NCBI GenBank assembly: GCA_030633795.1
Contig: DAOWCB010000134.1
Location: forward strand, 1-5,201
Source of the DNA: Candidatus Aminicenantota bacterium
Lineage (GTDB): Bacteria; Acidobacteriota; Aminicenantia; Aminicenantales; Aminicenantaceae
Length of the DNA: 5,201 nt
Direction of reading: 5' to 3'
Shown in pieces: positions 1 through 5,201 of the stretch. The notes below the pieces were generated by a model, which worked only from the letters and a program-made list of their open reading frames with translations, made no database searches and was not told where the DNA came from. Positions within the stretch are counted from its first letter, which is position 1. Every line of letters starts with the position of its first letter. The translations under genes were made by a program, and so were the position numbers.

Positions 1-1
1 G

Positions 2-1015
2 GGATGGGTGGGATTTCATGCGCTCGGGGAACTGGTCAATGTCTTTGGGGGACATCTTGATGCGGGGGCTATCCTCCCTCCCCAACAGGGTTTCGATTTG
101 ACTTCCTTTCTGCTTCAGCTTTCGATGACGGCGTTCGTGATATTCACCTGCGGAATCGTTCTGGTGAAGGGTTTACGAAAAGGAATCGAAAGAACAAGCA
201 AATGGATTGTGCCCTCGCTGTTTGTGATTCTGATAATTTTGATTTTTCGGTCTGTTACGTTGTCTGGTGCTAAACAGGGGATCGATTGGTTTATTGGGAG
301 TTTCCGTTTCGATGCATTAAAACCCTCGGTAATGGCGGCGGCTTTGGGAATGGCGTTTTTTTCGATGTCTTTGGGCGGAACGTTTATGGTCATTTATGGC
401 TCTTATCTTGAAAAGAAGGCAGTAATTTCAAAAAATGCCGTATTTACAGGAATTGCGGCTTCTCTGGCAGGCATTCTGGCGGGATTCGCCATTTTTCCGG
501 CCGTTTTTGCTTTCGGTCTCGAGCCCAATTCCGGGCCTGGGCTTATCTTTTCTACTTTACCAAAGACCTTTGACTTGATGCCTGCGGGTTGGGTGTTTGG
601 GCTTCTGTTTTTTGTGGGTCTGTTTGGTGCCGCCTATCTGTCTGACGTGGCTGCCTTTGAGGTCTTGGTTGGTGGCCTCCTGGATAACACGAAATTGGAC
701 AGAAAAAGGGCCGTATTTCTAATATGCGCCATCGTTTATGTCCTCGCGATTCCTCCGATGATCAACATGAAAGTTTTTGTGCCCTGGGATTTGACGTTCG
801 GTTCGGGCATGCAGGTTCTCGGTTCCCTTTTGGCAGTCGTGACCGCAGGCTGGTTTATAAAAAGATATGAATTTCTGAAAGAACTCAATGTAGGGAGAAG
901 TTTTTTTCAAACGTTTTTGTACTGGTGGTTGAGGATTATCGTTCCTGCTTCTATCCTGTTTGTGGGCATCAATTGGGTGCTAGAGTTTGTGTTTGACTTT
1001 AAAATATTTGGATGA
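2..1015 (+). CDS. Neurotransmitter:sodium symporter (NSS/SNF) family transporter, C-terminal part
   Basis: This is a sodium-coupled inner-membrane transporter of the LeuT-fold NSS family; bacterial members mostly take up amino acids. The frame is open to the left edge, so the true start and about 130 residues (TM1-TM3) are missing; the GTG at base 8 is not the start. Numbering from that GTG, hydrophobic segments lie near 31-54 (TM4), 66-84 (TM5), 108-131 (TM6, with FFSMSLG and YGSYL), 145-169 (TM7, with IFPAVFAFG), 195-222 (TM8), 235-251, 265-283 and 302-327. It ends after TM11, as in the 11-TM bacterial NSS proteins, so TM12 is probably naturally absent. The GLEPNSGPGLIFSTLP loop between TM7 and TM8 is a strong family marker. 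TM6 keeps the serines at the LeuT Thr254/Ser256 positions, but TM7 and TM8 have alanine and leucine where sodium ligands are expected. Family assignment is secure; the substrate cannot be read. Confidence 0.93.
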   Translation, partial: GWVGFHALGELVNVFGGHLDAGAILPPQQGFDLTSFLLQLSMTAFVIFTCGIVLVKGLRKGIERTSKWIVPSLFVILIILIFRSVTLSGAKQGIDWFIGSFRFDALKPSVMAAALGMAFFSMSLGGTFMVIYGSYLEKKAVISKNAVFTGIAASLAGILAGFAIFPAVFAFGLEPNSGPGLIFSTLPKTFDLMPAGWVFGLLFFVGLFGAAYLSDVAAFEVLVGGLLDNTKLDRKRAVFLICAIVYVLAIPPMINMKVFVPWDLTFGSGMQVLGSLLAVVTAGWFIKRYEFLKELNVGRSFFQTFLYWWLRIIVPASILFVGINWVLEFVFDFKIFG

Positions 1016-1039
1016 TTCTTTTTGGATATAGGGGAAAAA

Positions 1040-1087
1040 ATGAAAAAAACCATACGTATTGTTTTTAAAAGTGAATTCAGTTTTTAG
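1040..1087 (+). other. 15-codon reading frame just downstream of the transporter (doubtful)
   Basis: An ATG preceded closely by GGGGAAAA opens a 15-codon frame (MKKTIRIVFKSEFSF) ending at TAG, 24 bases after the transporter stop and just before the 3' end of the convergent gene. Some bacterial NSS transporters are followed by a small subunit (MetS beside MetP in Corynebacterium), but those are about 60-residue membrane proteins and this peptide has no membrane segment. It overlaps a dyad that could be a terminator. It could be a tiny peptide, the stub of a lost gene, or chance. I favour chance or a stub. Confidence 0.15.
1045..1066. terminator. Possible weak bidirectional terminator between convergent genes
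   Basis: Arms AAAAAC and GTTTTT flank the perfect 8-base palindrome ATACGTAT, with one C/T mismatch on each side of the centre. On either strand the stem runs into a T-rich arm, as expected for a shared terminator between the transporter (ends 1015) and the minus-strand barrel gene (ends 1090). The stem has very few G-C pairs and would be weak. Position supports the call more than predicted strength does. Confidence 0.3.
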
Positions 1088-1089
1088 AA

Positions 1090-1983
1090 TCAGAACTTTC
1101 TCGAATAAACAAAAGAAAATGAAGGATTGGTGATAGTTGAATTTTCGTGCTGAAGCCCAGCCTGCACAGACACATACTTTCCTAGCCTTTTTATCAGCGT
1201 CCCATTGTGTGTGGCTCTGCTTGCCTTTGGATTTTCGGGTCTGCACACAGTACTCCCATGTAATCTTATATCTACAATATTGTGTATAGATCCTTTAAAA
1301 GAGTAATCCATTTTTCTAACACCAGGGGATCCATTAATAAAAACCGTGGCTGTGAAATATTTATTCACACTCCCTGTTAATCCAAATCCAAAATTTTTAT
1401 TTTCAAAATTGTAATTCCCAGAAGGTACTATTTTTATGGATTCGCTGACTTTAATTGATCTGCTTGCAGAAAAAGCTGGTTTTTGTTTGCTATTGATGAC
1501 CACATGTGCGTCAAAGCTTGCAATTTCTGCATCCCCTTTGAATGAGTGCAGCTTTTTCTGTGCATTGTAATTATACTGGACTTTCCATTTATCAAAACTA
1601 ATATATTTTGTAATCTGTGTCACTTTTCTTGTTTTTCCGAGTTTTACATCTAACCTTGTCTTTAGTTTCTTTTTTTCTAGGCGAATGTCTTGAGTGAATG
1701 TAACTTTTTCATCTTTTGGAGCTCTGTAAGCAAAATCAGGATCAATGTGTGCAAATTCAGGTTTTATTAAATTACAAGAGGTTTCTTCTTTTAGAATTTT
1801 CCTCACCTCTCCTTGAATTCTTCTGAGGAACTCTTCATATTGCTCATTTCTCTTTTTCAACTGTTCCTTTTTAAGATTCTCCCCCTTTTTCTGTATATTC
1901 TTATTCTCACTCCACATGTAAGAATTGATGAAAACAGATAGAAAGAGGACACCACACACCAGTATTCTTCCTCTTATATTCAT
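1090..1983 (-). CDS. Unrecognised exported protein: signal segment, coiled coil, predicted outer-membrane beta-barrel
   Basis: I do not recognise this 297-residue protein. The ATG at 1983 is chosen because AGAAGGG sits 6 bases upstream and the next residues look like a signal or anchor: MNIRGR, then a hydrophobic run at about 7-24. No lipobox is visible. Residues about 28-67 are rich in Lys, Glu and Gln and look like an alpha-helical coiled coil. From about residue 90 to the end the sequence alternates polar and hydrophobic/aromatic residues in short stretches separated by Gly, Asn, Asp and Pro turns. It ends SFSFVYSRKF, with alternation and a terminal Phe, as in the last strand of BAM-assembled outer-membrane barrels. 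Two cysteines remain after the signal segment (70 and 247). The simplest reading is a periplasmic coiled coil joined to a small barrel; a periplasmic beta-sandwich is an alternative. Its DNA is more AT-rich (35-38% G+C in two sampled lines) than its neighbours. Confidence 0.75.
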   Translation of the reverse strand: MNIRGRILVCGVLFLSVFINSYMWSENKNIQKKGENLKKEQLKKRNEQYEEFLRRIQGEVRKILKEETSCNLIKPEFAHIDPDFAYRAPKDEKVTFTQDIRLEKKKLKTRLDVKLGKTRKVTQITKYISFDKWKVQYNYNAQKKLHSFKGDAEIASFDAHVVINSKQKPAFSASRSIKVSESIKIVPSGNYNFENKNFGFGLTGSVNKYFTATVFINGSPGVRKMDYSFKGSIHNIVDIRLHGSTVCRPENPKASRATHNGTLIKRLGKYVSVQAGLQHENSTITNPSFSFVYSRKF

Positions 1984-1989
1984 CTTCAG

Positions 1990-1996
1990 CCCTTCT
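1990..1996 (-). promoter_or_regulatory. Ribosome binding site fixing the start of the barrel gene
   Basis: AGAAGGG on the minus strand lies 6 bases before the ATG at 1983. It decides the start: the same frame is open 32 codons further up to 2079, but that extension has no comparable site and would place the hydrophobic segment internally. Confidence 0.65.
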
Positions 1997-2015
1997 ATAA
2001 GCTTCAGTTGAGCAC

Positions 2016-2043
2016 TCTCAAATAAATTAGTCGGTTTTTGAGA
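2016..2043. repeat. 7-bp inverted repeat upstream of the barrel gene
   Basis: Arms TCTCAAA (2016-2022) and TTTGAGA (2037-2043) are separated by 14 bases. The repeat lies 33 bases before the chosen ATG on the minus strand, so it could be a leader hairpin or a regulator site. In AT-rich DNA this may be chance. Confidence 0.3.
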
Positions 2044-2060
2044 AAATAAAACCCAAAAAT

Positions 2061-2076
2061 TACTTAAATATAAGTA
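2061..2076. repeat. 16-base palindrome, arms TACTTA/TAAGTA
   Basis: Arms TACTTA (2061-2066) and TAAGTA (2071-2076) flank AATA. The site lies about 80 bases before the barrel gene's ATG, overlapping the weak TATATT -10 candidate, a plausible place for an operator. No regulator is encoded in the window, so the role is unproven. Confidence 0.3.
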
Positions 2077-2080
2077 CAAT

Positions 2081-2113
2081 GTTTAGAACAGACATGGCCT
2101 TTGTCGGTTAAAC
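2081..2113. repeat. 33-base imperfect dyad upstream of the barrel gene
   Basis: The left arm GTTTAGAACAGACA pairs with the right arm TGTCGGTTAAAC around the 7-base loop TGGCCTT. I count 11 pairs with two single-base bulges (2086 and 2088) and one A/G mismatch. On the plus strand it is followed by CCTTATTTTT, terminator-like, but no plus-strand gene ends here. On the minus strand it would sit between the kinase-like fragment and the barrel gene's leader without a trailing T-tract. Confidence 0.4.
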
Positions 2114-2126
2114 CTTATTTTTCGCC

Positions 2127-2309
2127 TTAAAAAGTGATCTTAAATTGTGTTCCCTCCAATTCAGATATTCTTTGGCGGGATTTTTTCAATTCATTGATAA
2201 GCTGCGCTTTAGAATTGGTTTTTTCGTTTACGGAAGGTCCATCTACCATATTCCTGGTTTTACCGGTGAGGACAGTGACCCTGGCTTCCTCCAACACAGA
2301 TAGTTTCAC
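2127..2309 (-). pseudogene. Possible remnant of a PAS sensor kinase N-terminus
   Basis: This minus-strand frame runs 60 codons from a GTG at 2309, or 40 from an ATG at 2249. Its second half, NEKTNSKAQLINELKKSRQR followed by ISELEG, strongly resembles the short coiled-coil linker that opens many multi-PAS sensor histidine kinases (of the form KxxLINEL..LRQRIxELE). In those proteins a PAS domain follows; here the frame ends eight residues later (TQFKITF, stop). There is no good ribosome binding site at either start: AGGA lies only 2 bases before the ATG and nothing precedes the GTG. An in-frame TGA lies just upstream of the GTG, and the frame before it, back toward the beta-galactosidase stop, is otherwise open. 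It could be a decayed fragment, a short expressed peptide, or a chance coiled-coil-like frame. Confidence 0.35.
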
Positions 2310-2333
2310 AACTCATGCATTTTTGCTATTACC

Positions 2334-2356
2334 TTTAGGGGTGAATTTAGGGGTGA
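2334..2356. repeat. Two tandem copies of TTTAGGGGTGA
   Basis: The 11-base unit occurs at 2334-2344 and again at 2346-2356, with a single A between, giving a 12-base period. Translated on the minus strand it gives the doublet TPKFTPK. Close direct repeats on one helical face could be a regulator site, or a remnant of a dispersed repeat; the sequence does not decide. Confidence 0.7.
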
Positions 2357-2358
2357 TA

Positions 2359-2379
2359 CCTGATTGTTCAATCAATGGG
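2359..2379. repeat. Dyad TGATTG-TT-CAATCA
   Basis: Six-base perfect arms (2361-2366 and 2369-2374) flank TT. Outer CC (2359-2360) could pair with GG (2377-2379) across a small AT asymmetry. With a two-base centre it is better read as a protein-binding palindrome than as an RNA hairpin. It starts 4 bases after the tandem repeat and lies about 65 bases past the beta-galactosidase stop. Confidence 0.4.
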
Positions 2380-2384
2380 TTATG

Positions 2385-2401
2385 CTTGCGAGTTACGCAG
2401 G
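2385..2401. repeat. Small hairpin just past the beta-galactosidase stop
   Basis: CTTGCG (2385-2390) pairs with CGCAGG (2396-2401), including one T-G wobble, around the loop AGTTA. It lies about 40 bases after the beta-galactosidase stop in the direction of transcription. No T-tract follows, so it is not a standard intrinsic terminator; it could protect the mRNA 3' end. Confidence 0.35.
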
Positions 2402-2438
2402 AGCCGAGAATGCCGATGACGGATGGGTAGGTTTGTGA

Positions 2439-5201
2439 TTAATCCAGGTTGAGTTTTTGTTTGCTGAGTGCCATTGGGCTTTCTTTTTCTCTTGAGAAGG
2501 GGCGCAAGCGGAATGTGTACGTGTACTCTTTCGGAAAAAGCGTGTATTTGTCGTGAGGTCTGGCTCCCCAGCTGTTATCTCCGCCAACTCCCATCTGCTT
2601 GTAGTCCAGGTTCCATGTGACCAAATCTCTTTTTTCGAGGTCTGTCGCGTGTCGCTGTTCCTTTTCGGGTCCATTTTCGAAATCATCCATCAGGTAATGA
2701 TTGACGGAGATGCTCAGCAGAGGCATCCCCACAGCCAGAAGGCCGATACCTTTATCATCCGTTAATGCAACCCACCGCACATCTGTTTTGTTGCCGCTCT
2801 CTTGCGGCCTGATGTAAGGATGGTGTTGGTCGATGACTTTGCCCTGATAGAGGTCAATAGCAGCGCTTGTCTTCCTGTCCCAGTAGCTTTCATGGGGGCC
2901 GCGTCCGTACCATTCCATATTGTCAAATTCAACAGGTAGGATCATCTGCATCCCGAATCGGGGAAGCTCAGGAAGGTCTCGGTTTCCAGGGGAGAATCTG
3001 TTTTCGATAAAAATATCCCCGCTTCCCAATATGATGAACCGGCTGTCGTAAAGGGAATTTCCTGCTTCGAGAATAGAGGCCACATCGATCTGAACCTGTG
3101 AAGGCCCAGTTTTTTTGATGGAAACGTTTTCGACCCTTCGTTTTGTTCTTATTTTAAACCAAATTTTACACCGCTCAGGCATTCCGTTTCCGAAATCGTT
3201 GTCGTTGGGAATCCTCCAGAAATTGGGCAATGGGCCTTGTTTGATCAATTCTTTTTTTTCGAAGATGAGGGAGTGAATAGTTCCTTTGTCTTTATCAAAA
3301 GTGAGGGCGAAAGTGTTTCCTTTTATAATCGCCTGATTTTCCGTTTGGTCCAGCTCAAGCGGAGGGATTTTATCCAAATCTATAGTTTCAGGCTCGGTAT
3401 AAACCGGCAATTTGAATTGATCCCATGCCACTTCATGTCCTTCAGGAACAAGGCCTGTCTTATGAGCTGTTATCCAGCTCAAGTTCAGGAAATATTCCAC
3501 ACCTGGGGTGGGTTGGATTCGGGGAAAAGGGATTCTCACCTCTGTGCTCTCATGAGGATCCACATCCATTCTTGGTATTTTTCCTTCAGCGATGATTTGA
3601 CCATCCCCCTTTAATTCCCATTTCATTACATAGTCGTTCAGGTTCGTGAAGTCATATAAATTGTGGATCCGAAACCTGCCCTTTTCCAGCTCAACCGGTT
3701 CGGCTTTGATGTACTGGTAGACTTTTTTAACCTCCCAGATATGGGGATGGATTTTTCTATCGGGAAAGACCAATCCGTTGATGCAAAAATTATCATTGCT
3801 GGGGGTACCTGGCGGGCCAAAATCTCCTCCAAAAGCCCAGAAAGGCGTGCCGGTTTCATCCTTAGCCGCTAAACCCTGGTCCACCCAGTCCCAAATAAAT
3901 CCTCCCTGGAGTTTTTTGTGTGCGTATATCACATCCCAATAGTCCTGCAGGTTCCCCACGCTATTTCCCATGGCGTGGGCATATTCGCACAGGATAAGAG
4001 GCCGCGGGTCCTCTCCCTCTGCATATTCTTTGATCTCATGGATCCTGTGATACATCGGACAGAAAATATCCGTGTAAGGTTCCAAACCCACGTCCTCGCT
4101 CTGGACAGGCCTGGATGGATCTCTCTCCTTTATCCACTTATAAGTGGCCTTAAAATTCTGGCCGAATCCGTTTTCGTTACCCAAAGACCAAATAATAATG
4201 CAAGGATGATTCTTATCGCGTTCCACCATCCGGATGGTGCGGTCCAGGAATGCCTGTTGCCATTCCGGTTTATCAGTGAGGGATTTATCAGGGTTGTAAG
4301 GTTCCACACCGTGAGACTCGATGTTTGCCTCGTCAATTACATACAGGCCATATTTGTCGCAGAGCTCATACCATCGGGGGGTGTTGGGATAATGGCTCGT
4401 ACGAACAGCGTTGATATTGAACCTTTTCATGAGCTTGATATCTTGGATCATCGAATCTTCCCTCACATAGCGTCCTGTGATGGGATCGTGCTCGTGGCGG
4501 TTGACTCCTTTGAGGTAGATCGGAACACCATTGATCAAAAGCTGGCCGTCCGCAATTTCCACTTTTCTGAATCCGACCTTGCATGTGACAACTTCTGCGG
4601 TTTGACCTGAGTTGTCGATCAAAGAGAGGAGGAGTGTGTAAAGATGGGGTGTTTCAGCCGTCCATTTTTTTGGATTTTTGATATCCAGGTCGAATGCGAC
4701 AGCAGAATCGTTCTGTTCACTTGCTTGAAAATCTCTCTTGACTGGAGAATCCAGGATGGACTGGTCATCGGCATCCAAAAGATCTAACTGGATACGAAAA
4801 TTGCCGGTATTTTGAACCAGGTGATTCTGGACAAGGACAGCAACATTTAACTTTGCATTTCGGTAATTGTCATCCAAATCGGTAATGGAAAAAAAATCTC
4901 GGATATGGACAGAGGGAGTCGAAAACAGGTAAACATCCCGCTCGATGCCGCTGATCTTCCAGTAGTCCTGGCCTTCCAAATAAGCTCCGTCGCTATAGCG
5001 GTAGACCTCCAAGGCGAGAGAATTTTCCCCCTTACGAAGAAATCCGGTGATGTTAAATTCAGCCGGGGTTTTGCTGCCCTGGCTGTATCCTACATTTTTC
5101 CCGTTTACCCAGAGGTACATGGCGGATTTCACGCTGCCGAAATGCAGGTACACTGGACGGCCTTCCCAGTTGTCGGGAATCGTGAATGATCTTCTGTATG
5201 A
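2439..5201 (-). CDS. lacZ: LacZ-type beta-galactosidase, glycoside hydrolase family 2, N-terminus cut by the window
   Basis: It hydrolyses terminal beta-galactosides such as lactose. The frame is open to the right edge; 920 codons are visible (the first reads SYRRSFTIPDNWEG) and roughly 100-130 residues are missing for a protein of about 1,040, so location and signal peptide cannot be judged. Numbered from the edge: GH2 sugar-binding domain to about 110 (YRYSDGAYLEGQDYW, Asp79 like E. coli Asp201); Ig-like domain to about 220; TIM barrel about 223-495; second Ig-like domain about 515-605; Bgal small-chain domain about 625-900. Key residues are NRHEH (234-238), SHYPN (269-273), metal ligands Glu295 and His297 in DEANIESHG, acid/base Glu343 in WSLGNE, Met383-Tyr384, nucleophile Glu406 and His409 in CEYAHAMGNS, WDWVDQG (437-443), Asn475 and Phe479 in NGLVF, and Trp878 in GGDNSW (E. 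coli Trp999). No lesion is visible. The related activities of other GH2 members cannot be fully excluded. Confidence 0.96.
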   Translation of the reverse strand, partial: SYRRSFTIPDNWEGRPVYLHFGSVKSAMYLWVNGKNVGYSQGSKTPAEFNITGFLRKGENSLALEVYRYSDGAYLEGQDYWKISGIERDVYLFSTPSVHIRDFFSITDLDDNYRNAKLNVAVLVQNHLVQNTGNFRIQLDLLDADDQSILDSPVKRDFQASEQNDSAVAFDLDIKNPKKWTAETPHLYTLLLSLIDNSGQTAEVVTCKVGFRKVEIADGQLLINGVPIYLKGVNRHEHDPITGRYVREDSMIQDIKLMKRFNINAVRTSHYPNTPRWYELCDKYGLYVIDEANIESHGVEPYNPDKSLTDKPEWQQAFLDRTIRMVERDKNHPCIIIWSLGNENGFGQNFKATYKWIKERDPSRPVQSEDVGLEPYTDIFCPMYHRIHEIKEYAEGEDPRPLILCEYAHAMGNSVGNLQDYWDVIYAHKKLQGGFIWDWVDQGLAAKDETGTPFWAFGGDFGPPGTPSNDNFCINGLVFPDRKIHPHIWEVKKVYQYIKAEPVELEKGRFRIHNLYDFTNLNDYVMKWELKGDGQIIAEGKIPRMDVDPHESTEVRIPFPRIQPTPGVEYFLNLSWITAHKTGLVPEGHEVAWDQFKLPVYTEPETIDLDKIPPLELDQTENQAIIKGNTFALTFDKDKGTIHSLIFEKKELIKQGPLPNFWRIPNDNDFGNGMPERCKIWFKIRTKRRVENVSIKKTGPSQVQIDVASILEAGNSLYDSRFIILGSGDIFIENRFSPGNRDLPELPRFGMQMILPVEFDNMEWYGRGPHESYWDRKTSAAIDLYQGKVIDQHHPYIRPQESGNKTDVRWVALTDDKGIGLLAVGMPLLSISVNHYLMDDFENGPEKEQRHATDLEKRDLVTWNLDYKQMGVGGDNSWGARPHDKYTLFPKEYTYTFRLRPFSREKESPMALSKQKLNLD

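Larger units (their letters stand above)
1984..2438. other. 455-base gap between beta-galactosidase and barrel gene: structured, no intact gene seen
   Basis: From right to left this stretch holds a small hairpin (2385-2401), a dyad (2359-2379), an 11-bp tandem repeat (2334-2356), a minus-strand sensor-kinase-like fragment (2127-2309), a long imperfect dyad (2081-2113), a short palindrome (2061-2076) and an inverted repeat (2016-2043) before the barrel gene. I find no T-tract hairpin oriented to end the beta-galactosidase transcript, and no convincing -35/-10 pair for the barrel gene, although TATATT near 2071 with AT-rich flanks is a weak -10 candidate. No tRNA or transposase is visible. Confidence 0.6.

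Noticed and set aside
980..1246. An 88-codon minus-strand frame overlapping the ends of two genes
   Set aside because: It overlaps the barrel gene in a different frame on the same strand and crosses the intergenic dyad and the transporter's end; it shows no family features.
1984..2079. A 32-codon N-terminal extension of the barrel gene
   Set aside because: The extension would bury the signal segment, and the AGAAGGG site marks the internal ATG at 1983 as the start.
2016..2113. Riboswitch or CRISPR array in the repeat-rich leader region
   Set aside because: The inverted repeats differ from one another, are not evenly spaced, and match no conserved riboswitch core that I recognise.
2134..2430. 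A 98-codon plus-strand frame in the 455-base gap
   Set aside because: It has no ribosome binding site or domain and is antisense to the kinase-like fragment, whose match is more specific. Long open frames on both strands here argue for chance.
3918..4610. A 230-codon plus-strand frame opposite the beta-galactosidase catalytic domain
   Set aside because: It lies wholly inside a clearly coding gene on the other strand, shows no recognisable domain, and is a typical antisense shadow of a conserved GC-balanced gene.
2439..5201. Frameshift or inactivating lesion in the beta-galactosidase
   Set aside because: The frame is unbroken from the window edge to a normal C-terminus, and both catalytic glutamates and the metal-site motifs are intact.

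Overview
The window holds three protein genes from what is probably a Gram-negative bacterium. The case for Gram-negative is a predicted small outer-membrane beta-barrel protein. Hand counts of single 60-base lines give about 42-48% G+C in the two recognisable genes and 35-38% in the barrel gene. The phylum cannot be fixed from this sequence. The style of the beta-galactosidase and the sensor-kinase-like fragment would fit an FCB-group or deltaproteobacterial-type genome, but that is only an impression.

Layout: (1) Bases 2-1015, plus strand, are the C-terminal two thirds of a neurotransmitter:sodium symporter (NSS/SNF) family transporter, cut by the left edge. (2) Bases 1016-1089 are a short convergent intergenic gap with an AT-rich dyad overlapping a 15-codon reading frame. 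(3) Bases 1090-1983, minus strand, encode an unrecognised exported protein: signal segment, charged coiled coil, then a beta-rich domain ending in phenylalanine. (4) Bases 1984-2438 are a 455-base gap containing several dyads, an 11-bp tandem repeat and a minus-strand reading frame that resembles the N-terminal linker of a PAS sensor kinase but stops early. (5) Bases 2439-5201, minus strand, are most of a LacZ-type GH2 beta-galactosidase, cut by the right edge, with every expected catalytic and metal-site motif in place.

The beta-galactosidase and the barrel gene share a strand but are 455 bases apart with structured DNA between them, so I do not infer an operon. The transporter converges on them and has no evident functional link; NSS proteins usually move amino acids or amines, not sugars. 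I see no CRISPR array, tRNA, rRNA, insertion sequence or recognisable defence system. The most unusual items are the orphan coiled-coil/barrel protein, the structured gap with the kinase-like relic, and non-canonical residues at the predicted sodium sites of the transporter.
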